Source of the DNA: Nemertoderma westbladi
Taxonomy: Eukaryota > Xenacoelomorpha > Nemertodermatida > Nemertodermatidae
Assembly (NCBI GenBank): GCA_032718475.1
Contig: JAUCBJ010006263.1
Location: 1 to 59,163 of the forward strand
Length of the DNA: 59,163 nt
Direction of reading: 5' to 3'
Shown here piece by piece: positions 1 through 11,000 of this stretch. Every line of letters starts with the position of its first letter. The first letter of the stretch is position 1. The notes below the pieces were generated by a model. That model was not told the DNA's origin, did no database searches, and worked only from the letters and a program-made list of their open reading frames with translations. The position numbers were made by a program, and so were the translations under genes.

Positions 1-457
1 CAAACTGTAAGGGTCGCTGTAACTGAACGAGTTGAGACATAGGGAAACTGTAAGGGTCGCTGTAACTGATCGAGGGGAGACATAGGGAAACTGTAAGGGT
101 CGCTGTAACTGAACGAGGGGAGCCATAGGGAAACTGTACGGGTCGGTGTAACTGAACGATGGGAGACATAGGAAAACTGTAAGGGTCGCTGTAACTGAAC
201 GAGGGGAGACATAAGGAAACTGTAAGGGTCGCTGTAACTGAACGAGGGGAGACATAGGGAAACTGTAAGGGTCGCTGTAACTGAACGAGGGGAGACATAG
301 GGAAACTGTAAGGGTCGCTGTAACTGAACGAGGGGAGACATAGGGAAACTGTAAGGGTCGCTGTAACTGAACGAGGGGAGCCATAGGGAAACTGTAAGGG
401 TCGCTGTAACTGAACGATGGGAGACATAGGAAAACTGTAAGGGTCGCTGTAACTGAA
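1..457. repeat. 43-bp minisatellite, right end of array
   Basis: About 10.6 head-to-tail copies of a 43-bp unit containing AACTGTAAGGGTCGCTGT and AACTGAACGAGGGGAGACAT. The period is read from the AACTGTAAGGG start at 4 and again at 47. Units differ by a few substitutions, for example GAGTTGAG for GAGGGGAG and GCCAT for GACAT. The array breaks off in AACTGAAATCAAGCCG and continues past the left edge. It is unrelated in sequence to the other three arrays. Confidence 0.95.
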
Positions 458-840
458 ATCAAGCCGATATAAGGGTTGGCTTGAGATTCAAGAAAAAAAT
501 GTTGTTCAAAATTAGGAAAGTAGTACTGTAAATAGTTGCTTTCAGCCACCGTCACGCCGTTATGACGTGCTATGTAAGATATTATCGTTGTAATTTTGTT
601 GAACACAACAACTTAATCCCGATACCAGATCAACGATACAAATACAAATATATAATACAGTAAAATACTGTATATATATGATCCAAACATTTTGTAAATG
701 TTAACATTAAAAACAAATTGTTATAATGCAAAGATGTGCAGTAGTACATTTCATTGGAAATTAGAGCTAAATAAAGATTGTGTGGATTAGGACTATGTTG
801 AATAGAATTCCGAGAAAGGGGGGAATCCACCTCGGCGAAT
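458..840. other. AT-rich non-coding spacer
   Basis: Unique AT-rich sequence between the 43-bp array and a decayed LINE. I see no convincing exon, RNA gene or element. A short open frame on the minus strand (630-830) has no recognisable domain. Confidence 0.5.
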
Positions 841-841
841 T

Positions 842-1560
842 AATACTACTACTAGGTCGAGCGAACTCGGACAGTGGAAATGAGATCCTTTCAGGCTTCC
901 CGATTTTCCATAGTTAGTTGTCGCAGTTTCATTTCTCCTAAGTCCAGTAACCCTTTCAAGTTGGTCAACAGCTGGTCATCCACGGCGTCGCTTTCCTTGT
1001 GTTGGTTGCCAGAAAAGTAGAAGTCTTTACTTCTCCAGCAGTGCCCACTGAATCTTAATATGCGTTCACGGAGGGTGGTTGATACAGGTGATATTGTACC
1101 ATAAAGCTCGGCGTTTGTCATTGTGTTATCTACAGCTGATGTTTAGGAATGCCCTTAGTATTCTAGTCTTGTGTAACAACCATCAATTCGTTGGTCAAGT
1201 GAAATCGTCAGTAGTGTCCAGGCCAGAAAGAACTTGGTCTTCAGGTGCCTGGAAATGTCTGATTTCCAGATAAGAAATATAATTAACCGCCGGGGACTCC
1301 CCTGAATACTAAACAAGTTAGAGTTGAGGTTGAGGCAAGTTCGAGTTGATTTCCAGATGGTATTCATTTTTGATAGAGCTAGTGAATTCGCTTGCTTGTC
1401 CTGGGTTTGCTGGCTCTCAAACTGAGTCTGATCTCTACAGTCACAATTCTGTGATCCGAAGCAATTAGGTTGAACGAGATGTATGCCTCGCAGTTGATCA
1501 TGCTGTTTCACCACTTTTTGTTTATAAGGATGTAATCCAGTTGTGCTTTGGTTCTATTAG
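842..1560 (-). pseudogene. Decayed non-LTR retrotransposon (LINE) 3' end
   Basis: Read on the minus strand this is the C-terminal part of a LINE reverse-transcriptase ORF with stops and frameshifts. Recognisable pieces in order are SKMNTIWKSTR (thumb region), IDGCYTR, LNISCR in another frame, then TNAELYG and RERILRFSGHCWRSKD, and a final ENREA near 891. These match the usual LINE order of a 'xxxRMLR' block, an 'ELYG' block and an 'RxRxLRFxGHC' block. The element ends on the minus strand in CTAGTAGTAGTATT, a short (TAG)n-type tail like that of the LINE ending at 26857. It is dead. The clade is not assigned. Confidence 0.7.
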
Positions 1561-2210
1561 GGTATAGTGTCTTTTTACATTTCAACAGGTTGGTTCTTAT
1601 TTCTTCTTAATCTTCTGTTAATATTAGAATTAATATTTCACCTCAATGCTAAATTATCAATTAAAGTGATTTAAGTGAGTTATAGTGACGGGTGATGCAT
1701 TATTCTAACCAAAACAATAAACTAAATTCAATAGAACACACGATACATGTTACAGTAAAAGTTTTGAGAGTAATCAGCTGTTGTTGGAGTCTATTTAGCC
1801 CTGGAGAGGGAAGAAATTTGATTGCGTCGAAAGTCACGAACAATAAGAAAACCTTAAATCTATAAATACATTCCGCTAAATATGTGTTGTAGGCCTACTG
1901 TAAGATATGTGTTAACAATAGTAAGTGTGACTATAGTGAAGGTTGGTGCTGCTAGAAATACCAGTATCGCCTATCAGCTTATGCAAATTCAAATTATTGT
2001 ACCAGTAGACCTGTGCCTTGGCAGTGTATTTATTATTACAAGGGTCATTGTGGTGCTTTAGACCTACTGTAGGCCTACAACTACTGTACAACAATCAACA
2101 ATACTCCATTACTGCAAAAATAATAAATTCATGGCGAAGAAAGTAATCTTAATAAAGCAAAATAAATGCTTTATTATAAAGCATTTATAAGAGGTAGTTG
2201 TCTGACACTT
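1561..2210. other. AT-rich spacer with a 12-bp hairpin
   Basis: Non-coding, AT-rich. At 2162-2188 there is a perfect inverted repeat, ATAAATGCTTTA and TAAAGCATTTAT around a TTA loop, immediately before the 36-bp array. CTAACCAAAACAATAAAC near 1706 resembles a motif in the SINE-associated repeat further right. No gene seen. Confidence 0.5.
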
Positions 2211-2214
2211 AGAA

Positions 2215-5200
2215 TGTAGGGGTGGCTACTCCTAGTGTGCTACTCCTATCTGATACCCGAAGGTAGGGGTGGGCGCCACTCCTATCTGCTACCAGAATGT
2301 AGGGGTGGGAGCTACTCCTATCTGCTACCAGAAGGTAGGGGTGGGCGCTACTCCTATCTGCTACCAGAATGTAGGGGTGGGAGCTACTCCTATCTGCTAC
2401 CAGAAGGTAGGGGTGGGCGCTACTCCCATCTGCTACCCGAAGGTAGGGGTGGGCGCTACTCCTATCTGATACCCGAAGGTAGGGGTGGGCGCTACTCCTA
2501 TCTGATACCCGAAGGTAGTGGTGGGCGTCACTCCTATCTGCTACCAGATTATAAGGGTGGGAGCTACTCCTATCTGCTACCCGAAGGTAGGGGTGGGCGC
2601 TACTCCTATCGGCTACCACAATGTAGGGGTGGGAGCTACTCCTATCTGCTACCCGAAGGTAGGGGTGAGCGCTACTCCTATCTGATACCCGAAGGTAGGG
2701 GTGGGCGTCACTCCTATCTGATACCCGAAGGTAGGGGTGGGCGCTACTCCTATCTGATACCCGAAGGTAGGGGTGGGCGTCACTCCTATCTGATAGCCGA
2801 AGGTAGGGGTGGGAGCTACTCCTATCTGCTACTGATACCCGAAGGTAGGGGTGAGCGCTACTCCTATCTGCTACCCGAAGGTAGGGGTGGGCGCCATTCC
2901 TATCTGCTACCAGAATGTAGGGGTGGGCGCCACTCCTATCTGTTACCAGAATGTAGGTGTGGGCGCCACTCCTATCTGATACCCGAAAGGTAGGGGTGAG
3001 CGCCACTCCTATCTGCTACCAGAATGTAGGGGTGGGCGCCACTCCTATCTGATACCCGAAGGTAGGGGTGAGCGCCACTCCTATTGGCTACCAGAATGTA
3101 GGGGTGGGAGCTACTCCTATCTGCTACCCGAAGGTAGGGGTGGGCGCCACTCCTATCTGCTACCAGAATGTAGGGGTGGGCGCCACTCCTATCGGCTACC
3201 AGAATATAGGGGTGGGCGCCACTCCTATCTGTTACCAGAATGTAGGTGTGGGCGCCACTCCTATCTGATACCCGAAGGTAGGGGTGGGCGCCACTCCTAT
3301 CTGCTACCCGAAGGTAGGGGTGGGCGTCACTCCTATCTGCTACCAGAATGTAAGGGTGGGAGCTACTCCTATCTGCTACCCGAAGGTAGGGGTGGGCGCT
3401 ACTCCTATCGGCTACCAGAATGTAGGGGTGGGCGCTACTCCTATCGGCTACCAGAATGTAGGGGTGGGCGCCACTCCTATCTGCTACCAGAATGTAGGGG
3501 TGGGCGCCACTCCTATCTGTTACCCGAAGGTAGGGGTGGGCGTCACTCCTATCTGCTACCAGAATGTAAGGGTGGGAGCTACTCCTATCTGCTACCCGAA
3601 GGTAGGGGTGGGCGCTACTCCTATCGGCTACCAGAATGTAGGGGTGGGCGCTACTCCTATCTGCTACCAGAATGTAGGGGTGGGCGCTACTCCTATCGGC
3701 TACCAGAATGTAGGGGTGGGCGCTACTCCTATCGGCTACCAGAATGTAGGGGTGGGCGCTACTCCTATCGGCTACCAGAATGTAGGGGTGGGCGCCACTC
3801 CTATCTGCTACCAGAATGTAGGGGTGGGCGCCACTCCTATCTGTTACCAGAATGTAGGTGTGGGCGCTACTCCTATCTGATACCCGAAGGTAGGGGTGGT
3901 CGTCACTCCTATCTGCTACCCGAATGTAGGGGTGGGCGTCATTCCTATCTGCTACCCGAAGGTAGGGGTGGGCGTCACTCCTATCTGCTACCAGAATGTA
4001 AGGGTGGGAGCTACTCCTATCTGCTACCCGAAGGTAGGGGTGGGCGCTACTCCTATCGGCTACCAGAATGTAGGGGTGGGCGCTACTCCTATCGGCTACC
4101 AGAATGTAGGGGTGGGCGCCACTCCTATCTGCTACCAGAATGTAGGTGTGGGCGCCACTCCTATCTGATACCCGAAGGTAGGGGTGGGCATCACTCCTAT
4201 CTGCTACCAGAATGTAAGGGTGGGAGCTACTCCTATCTGCTACCCGAAGGTAGGGATGGGCGCTACTCCTATCGGCTACCAGAATGTAGGGGTGGGCGCT
4301 ACTCCTATCGGCTACCAGAATGTAGGGGTGGGAGCTACTCCTATCTGCTACCAGAATGTAGGGGTGGGCGCCACTCCTATCTGTTACCAGAATGTAGGGG
4401 TGGGCGTCACTCCTATCTGCTACCAGAATGTAGGGGTGGGCGCTACTCCTATCGGCTACCAGAATGTAAGGGTGGGAGCTACTCCTATCTGCTACCCGAA
4501 GGTAGGGGTGGGCGCTACTCCTATCTGTTACCAGAATGTAGGTGTGGGCGCCACTCCTATCTGATACCCGAAGGTAGGGGTGGGCGCCACTCCTATCTGC
4601 TACCCGAAGGTAGGGGTGGGCGTCACTCCTATCTGCTACCAGAATGTAAGGGTGGGAGCTACTCCTATCTGCTACCCGAAGGTAGGGGTGGGCGCTACTC
4701 CTATCGGCTACCAGAATGTAGGGGTGGGCGCTACTCCTATCGGCTACCTGAAGGTAGGGGTGGGCGCTACTCCTATCGGCTACCAGAATGTAGGGGTGGG
4801 AGCTACTCCTATCTGCTACCCGAAGGTAGGGGTGAGCGCTACTGCTATCTGATACCAGAATGTAGGGGTGGGCGCCACTCCTATCTGTTACCAGAATGTA
4901 GGTGTGGGCGCCACTCCTATCTGATACCCGAAGGTAGGGGTGAGCGCTACTCCTATCTGCTACCAGAATGTAGGGGTGGGAGCTACTCCTATCTGCTACC
5001 AGAATGTAGGTGTGGGCGCTACTCCTATCTGCTACCTGAAGGTAGGGGTGGGCGCTACTCCTATCGGCTACCAGAATGTAGGGGTGGGCGCTACTCCTAT
5101 CGGCTACCTGAAGGTAGGGGTGGGCGCTACTCCTATCGGCTACCAGAATGTAGGGGTGGGAGCTACTCCTATCTGCTACCCGAAGGTAGGGGTGAGCGCT

Positions 5201-6972
5201 ACTGCTATCTGATACCAGAATGTAGGGGTGGGCGCCACTCCTATCTGTTACCAGAATGTAGGTGTGGGCGCCACTCCTATCTGATACCCGAAGGTAGGGG
5301 TGAGCGCTACTCCTATCTGCTACCAGAATGTAGGGGTGGGAGCTACTCCTATCTGCTACCCGAAGGTAGGGGTGGGCGCTACTGCTATCTGATACCAGAA
5401 TGTAGGGGTGGGCGCCACTCCTATCTGTTACCAGAATGTAGGTGTGGGCGCCACTCCTATCTGATACCCGAAGGTAGGGGTGAGCGCTACTCCTATCTGC
5501 TACCAGAATGTAGGGGTGGGAGCTACTCCTATCTGCTACCAGAATGTAGGGGTGGGCGCCACTCCTATCTGATACCCGAAGGTAGGGGTGAGCGCTACTC
5601 CTATCTGCTACCAGAATGTAGGGGTGGGAGCTACTCCTATCGGCTACCAGAATGTAGGGGTGGGCGCCACTCCTATCTGATACCCGAAGGTAGGGGTGGG
5701 CGATACTCCTATCTGCTACCAGAATGTAGGGGTGGGCGCCACTCCTATCTGATACCCGAAGGTAGGGGTGAGCGCTACTCCTATCTGCTACCAGAATGTA
5801 GGGGTGGAAGCTACTCCTATTTGCTACCCGAAAGTAGGGGTGAGCGCTACTGCTATCTGATACCAGAATGTAGGGGTGGGCGCCACTCCTATCTGCTACC
5901 CGAAGGTAGGGGTGGGCGCTACTCCTATCTGATACCCGAAAGTAGGGGTGGGCGCTACTGCTATCTGTTACCAGAATGTAGGGGTGGGCGCCACTCCTAT
6001 CTGCTACCCGAAGGTAGGGGTGGGCGCTACTCCTATCTGCTACCAGAATGTAGGGGTGGGAGCTACTCCTATCGGCTACCAGAATGTAGGGGTGGGCGCC
6101 ACTCCTATCTGATACCCGAAGGTAGGGGTGGGCGATACTCCTATCTGCTACCAGAATGTATGGGTGGGCGCCACTCCTATCTGATACCCGAAGGTAGGGG
6201 TGAGCGCTACTCCTATCTGCTACCAGAATGTAGGGGTGGGAGCTACTCCTATCTGCTACCCGAAGGTAGGGGTGAGCGCTACTGCTATCTGATACCAGAA
6301 TGTAGGGGTGGGCGCCACTCCTATCTGCTACCCGAAGGTAGGGGTGGGCGCTACTCCTATCTGATACCCGAAGGTAGGGGTGGGCGCTACTGCTATCTGA
6401 TACCAGAATGTAGGGGTGGGCGCCACTCCTATCTGCTACCCGAAGGTAGGGGTGGGCGCCACTCCTATCTGCTACCCGAAGGTAGGGGTGGGCGCTACTC
6501 CTATCTGATACCCGAAGGTAGGGGTGGGCGCTACTGCTATCTGATACCAGAATGTAGGGGTGGGCGCCACTCCTATCTGCTACCCGAAGGTATGGGTGGG
6601 CGCTACTCCTATCTGATACCAGAATGTAGGGGTGGGCGCCACTCCTATCTGCTACCCGAAGGTAGTGGTGGGCGCTACTCCTATCTGATACCAGAATGTA
6701 GGGGTGGGCGCCACTCCTATCTGCTACCCGAAGGTAGGGGTGGGCGCTACTCCTATCTGCTACCCGAAGGTAGGGGTGGGCGCTACTCCTATCTGATACC
6801 CGAAGGTATGGGTGGGCGCTACTCCTATCTGCTACCCGAAGGTAGGGGTGGGCGCTACTCCTATCTGCTACCCGAAGGTAGGGGTGGGCGCTACTCCTAT
6901 CTGATACCCGAAGATATGGGTGGGCGCTACTCCTATCTGCTACCCGAAGGTAGGGGTGGGCGCTACTCCTAT
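2215..6972. repeat. 36-bp minisatellite, derived from a SINE tail
   Basis: About 130 copies of a 36-bp unit built from GTAGGGGTGGGCGCTACTCC followed by TATCTGCTACCCGAAG. Common variants are CAGAAT for CCGAAG, CGGCTACC for CTGCTACC, GGGAGC for GGGCGC, and GCTATCTGATACC. Because 36 is a multiple of 3 and units lack stops, several frames on both strands stay open for hundreds of codons, giving 12-residue protein repeats such as YSYLLPEGRGGR. These are not treated as genes. At the right edge the last unit continues without a break into a reverse-complement SINE tail (6970-7004), which shows where the unit came from. Confidence 0.95.
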
Positions 6973-7013
6973 TCCAAGTTTTGTCCCCGGTACTTCAACT
7001 GGTCCTCATTTTC
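6970..7013 (-). mobile_element. SINE tail fragment bordering the 36-bp array
   Basis: The reverse complement of about 6948-7004 aligns with the SINE tail at about 16082-16139, with roughly 6 mismatches over 57 bases. Shared blocks include GGGGACAAAACTTGG, ATAGGAGT and CCCACCCCTACC. The last two blocks are also part of the 36-bp array unit. The tRNA-like head of this SINE copy is missing, and a truncated LINE abuts it at 7014. Confidence 0.8.
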
Positions 7014-7440
7014 AGACACACTTGCACCATTCTTGTTCATAATTGTGGTTGTCTATGTTCTACGAATGTCCTTAGATCATCATAATGACGATGGGGTGGT
7101 AACTCCACCTACTGGCTCCAGAAGTCGATGAAATCCTGCCAAGTACCTATTTTTGCCAATGACTTAGGAGTATGTTTACTCTCAAAATCATTAGAGTGAG
7201 CCCAACCGCTCCTCAGCTCATTAGAACAGGCTGCTTCTAGTGTTGTCTTTTTATTAAGCCCATGACTATCTTGAGACGCATCTTAAAGTACACTGGCCTA
7301 GAAGATGCGGATGATCTAGCAAATGTCATGGGTGGTAGTGAGTTGTGGCGGCGCATTTTTTTCGACAAGCCGGCACAGTATATGTAATATATATATATAT
7401 ACTGCAGCTGCAATGCAGCATGCCGATCCAAGTCGTAGTG
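7014..7440 (+). pseudogene. 5'-truncated, internally deleted LINE copy
   Basis: Same family as the LINE at 25647-26857. It starts at the sequence encoding the 'DTLAPFLFIIVV' block, just after the RT 'GVLQG' motif. It carries frameshifts and stops, for example TGA at 7129-7131. Between 7257 and 7258 it jumps over a stretch matching 26129-26677 of the other copy (549 bp). It then resumes through the C-terminal block to the 3' end GCAATGCAGCATGCCGATCC and a degenerate TAG tail. A TA microsatellite lies at 7386-7401. Non-functional. Confidence 0.88.
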
Positions 7441-7995
7441 AAAAGGAAAAATTCACTTCAAAAAAACTACAAAATCATTTCAAGTTATGAAAAAACCCAT
7501 TATTTAATGAATAAGAAATAAAAATAAAACGTTATTTTCACTGGGGTATACTTTTTATCAAGGACATACTGTGTGAGAATAATGATCTGAATTTATTCCC
7601 TATACGTAGTTATATTTCACACTGTTAACTATATTGGGCTTATTTTTCGCGTACGTACATAGCTTAATAATTACAATATGTAAAAAATAAACAAAATGTG
7701 CAATAAAGTTATATTGCTATATAATTTAAATATGTGAGTGGAAGGAGTGAAAGTTAACAGTGCAAAATAAAAAAAAGTAACATGATAATTAAACGTACAG
7801 TAAAATTACATAGGCAAACAAATAAATGCACTGCTTTAAGAACACCAGCTGCTGCAACCCCTTAATTAATTAATAACAAAACGTTATGAAAATAAATAGA
7901 CCTAAATAATTAGGAATTGAGATTTATTATACAGTTAGGTTCATATACAATGAAGTTTATGTTAGATAATTGAGGATTTCCGTTGGTAGTATCAG
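7441..7995. other. AT-rich 3' flank of the SERF-like gene
   Basis: No ORF or repeat array is visible. On the minus strand this is the region downstream of the SERF-like stop codon, so part of it should be 3' UTR. Confidence 0.5.
7923..7928 (-). promoter_or_regulatory. Candidate polyadenylation signal of the SERF-like gene
   Basis: AATAAA on the minus strand, 68-73 bases past the stop codon of the SERF-like gene. Position and sequence fit a polyadenylation signal. AT-rich context makes a chance match possible. Confidence 0.5.
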
Positions 7996-8080
7996 CTATT
8001 TACTCGTACTTGCACTCGCACTCGCACCGGCACTTTTTGCCTCCGCATCCGCCTGTTTTTTTCTCATTATTTCCGCGGTT
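7996..8080 (-). CDS. SERF: SERF-like exon 3 and stop
   Basis: 85 bases on the minus strand. The acceptor is ATTTTGTTTCAG at 8092-8081, with TACTAAT just upstream. The first base A completes a GAA codon with exon 2. It encodes [16 protein letters not shown] and an Ala/Ser tail ending STSK, then TAG at 7998-7996. The AEIMR.KQ block matches the conserved C-terminal half of SERF proteins. The link across a 13.7-kb intron rests on phase and homology, without transcript data. Confidence 0.82.
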
Positions 8081-11000
8081 CTGAAACAAAATTAGTAGAA
8101 TATTAAATTAATATAATCCTTCACAATGAAAATATTTTATACAGCTTTCATCATAAGTGGTGTTTTTTGGTTAAATGGATGGATTAGTGGCGTCATAAGT
8201 GGCGTTAGGACCCATTGCCATTTAAAGGCAGGAGAGGAGTGTTGGGAGATCCAAAACAATAAACGAAAGTTAACATGTTACAAGATTATGCTGCCGGTCT
8301 TTATAATTGGGTCTTTGTTTTGTACTCATCCGAGGATCGTCGGAATAATATGATTAAACATTTTGTTTGATTTATGGAAATAAAAGGAATTAATTTGTAT
8401 AATTAAATTTTCCATAAAATATTTGGTGCTGGAAGAATTGTTTTTGGTTGACAAGTAATTATTTTAGGGAGATAGAATAATAGTTTTTGGGGAAAGTATA
8501 ATTGTTTTTGGGGATTACTAATTGTTTTTGGGGAATGAATAATTGTTTTGGGGGATTAGTAATTGTTTTTGGGGGATGAATAATTGTTTTTGGGTGGGTG
8601 AATAATTGTTTTAGGGGATTAATTTATTGTTTTGGGGGAATGAATAATTGTTTTTTGTGAGAGAGATATTCAAAATTGGGGGAATGTAAATTGGTGCTAC
8701 AAAAAAATATATTTGGTACTAAATAATTTTTTTGGTGTGAAATCCTCTAATTTGGGGTGGCATTCAATTAGTGGCGTATTAAAATTATTGGAAAGTTGAT
8801 AAATTTAGTGGAAAGAGATAAGTTTTAAATGATTTTTAGTGAAATATAATTATATTTGGGGTATACAAAATTAAAAATAGTTGAAACATAATTTTATTTG
8901 TAGTTGTTATACAATTATAAATAGTGGATAATAATTATTTTTAGTGAAGTAAAAATGTTGTGCATAAATTATTATTTTTATTGGGAAATAACTTTTTTGC
9001 GATAAAGATATTATATCATATCACTATTCGCAGGAAATTGGTAACTACCATGGTGTATTAGTGTTCAGTAGTACAGAACAGATGTACTCACTGTACTGGC
9101 AGAGTCGCAGTCGCCCCATCGTAGTAGTTTCTATAGTGTTGGATTTTCCTTAGGGGGAATAATTTACTCAGAAAAAATGGGGTAAATCTTTTCGACCTTC
9201 GCGTAGCTACGCGTAGTTCGCAACATTGGGTCATATATCACCAGTTTCAGAGTTTTAACATTAACTACGCGTAGGTCCTACGCGTAGGTCCTACGCGACC
9301 TACGCGTAGGTGCTACGTATAACTAACTACGCGTAGGGGCTACCCATAACTATGCTTATACGACGTGTATCATTAGTAGGTCTACGTATTCCAAGCGGTT
9401 CAGTACTAAAATATAAGACAATATGTTCAATCAACAAACAACCCACAAATCAAATGCTTTCAACAGTAATGTATCCTATACATGTATACTCTATATAGAG
9501 GCATACGCTAAAGACTACATATTCTTCGTGCGGGCGCTAAAATTGTCTACCATGATTGGTTGCACTTGTTATTTGACTAAACAATTGAATTACATGCAGT
9601 ATTTATCAGCTTTCGCTTTAACCACTTCACTGGTAGATTGGTAGCTTACTACTGTAGAATATTTAAATAATCCAATGGAAACAAAGATACTTGAATCATG
9701 AGACGTGAATTTTAAGTCTACTTTTTATTCATCCTGTGTTTGTATGTGAAAGAGCCGAATATTATTTATTACCAGTGCTATATGTAGTGATATGAGTTTC
9801 CGATTCTGTTATTCCATTTGTCTGATAATCAGATACCTGACATATATCGATACTTGCCTAACAACTCAACCCTACCGGACCTGAAATGAAAAATCATTGT
9901 TATCAGGACTACTACGCGCAGCACCTACGATAGTTTCAAAATACCTACGCGTAGTTTCCAAATAACTACGCGTAGTTTTAAAACACCTACGCGTAGTTGT
10001 TAAAAAGGCAGTAAGTCTGGCCCTACCGGTAAATGACAGGAATGGAAGTTACAAACTACGCGTAGCTACGCGTAGGCCTACGCGTATGTCGAAAAGATCC
10101 GAAAAAATGCCCTGGTGGGCGAATTAATATCCAAGGTCTGATAATACCATAATAAGTACCGGTAGGGTTACAGCTGTCTGGCTGTACTGCAATATCTGAA
10201 TATTAGGTTTACTGGTTTAACGTTTGAACAGTTATAATATAATACCAATACCGTGCCGACCGGGTACGTACTAAAAGGTAGAACGATCTATAACGGGCTA
10301 TAACGATCTATAACGGGCTATAACTTCCTATAACAAGCTATAACCACCTAAAACGAGCTATAATCTGAAAATTTACAATAAAAAAACCTATTTTAGAATG
10401 GATTTATTTTCCTAGTCAGTAATTTAATTATGCAATTTGGTTTTTTAGTCCATAATGCTGTAATGCTTTTCATCATTGTGGTATCACGAAATCAGTCATT
10501 ACTGCATTAGTCAGCATGCCACTACTGCATTATCTGACTATCAGACAGTGCAGCAGTGGAGAGGTCTCCCATCTCTCTGGTCTATCCTCGATCCTGGTAT
10601 CTGCTATCCGCTGTCAGCTTCTGGTCGATATAGAATACAGGAATATAGTGAGCAATATAGGCCAATAAAAAAAACTTAGCAGTATCAATTAGGCATAGGC
10701 AGATACTGAGATAGGCCATAGGCTGATAGGCCTACCCTACTGCCCTAATTTTTAACCTGTGGTATTTTTCAGACCACCCTGTTAATCCAAAAGTTAAACA
10801 CACCCAAGGGGCGTTTTTTAATGTAAATTTTCATATTACAGTATTATAGATCGTTATAGGTGGTTATAGCTTGTTTATAGGAAGTTATAGCCCGTAATAG
10901 ATCGTTATAGCCCGTTATAGATTGTTCTACCTTTTAGTACGTACCTGCCGACTGCCGTTAGGACCTACGTTTTATATTATGTAGAGTAGAATTGATGATC

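Noticed and set aside
2209-7131. Repeat proteins such as YSYLLPEGRGGR or ADRSSAHPYLRV in the 36-bp array
   Set aside because: Open on both strands and in several frames because 36 is divisible by 3. Array derived from a SINE; substitutions show no preference for silent changes that I can see.
8126-8353. 75-codon ORF as a gene
   Set aside because: Lies in a repeated element core and has no recognisable domain.
836-10130. Shared GGCGAATTAATA at 836 and 10115 as a transposon end pair
   Set aside because: Only about 12 matching bases with different neighbours; likely chance.
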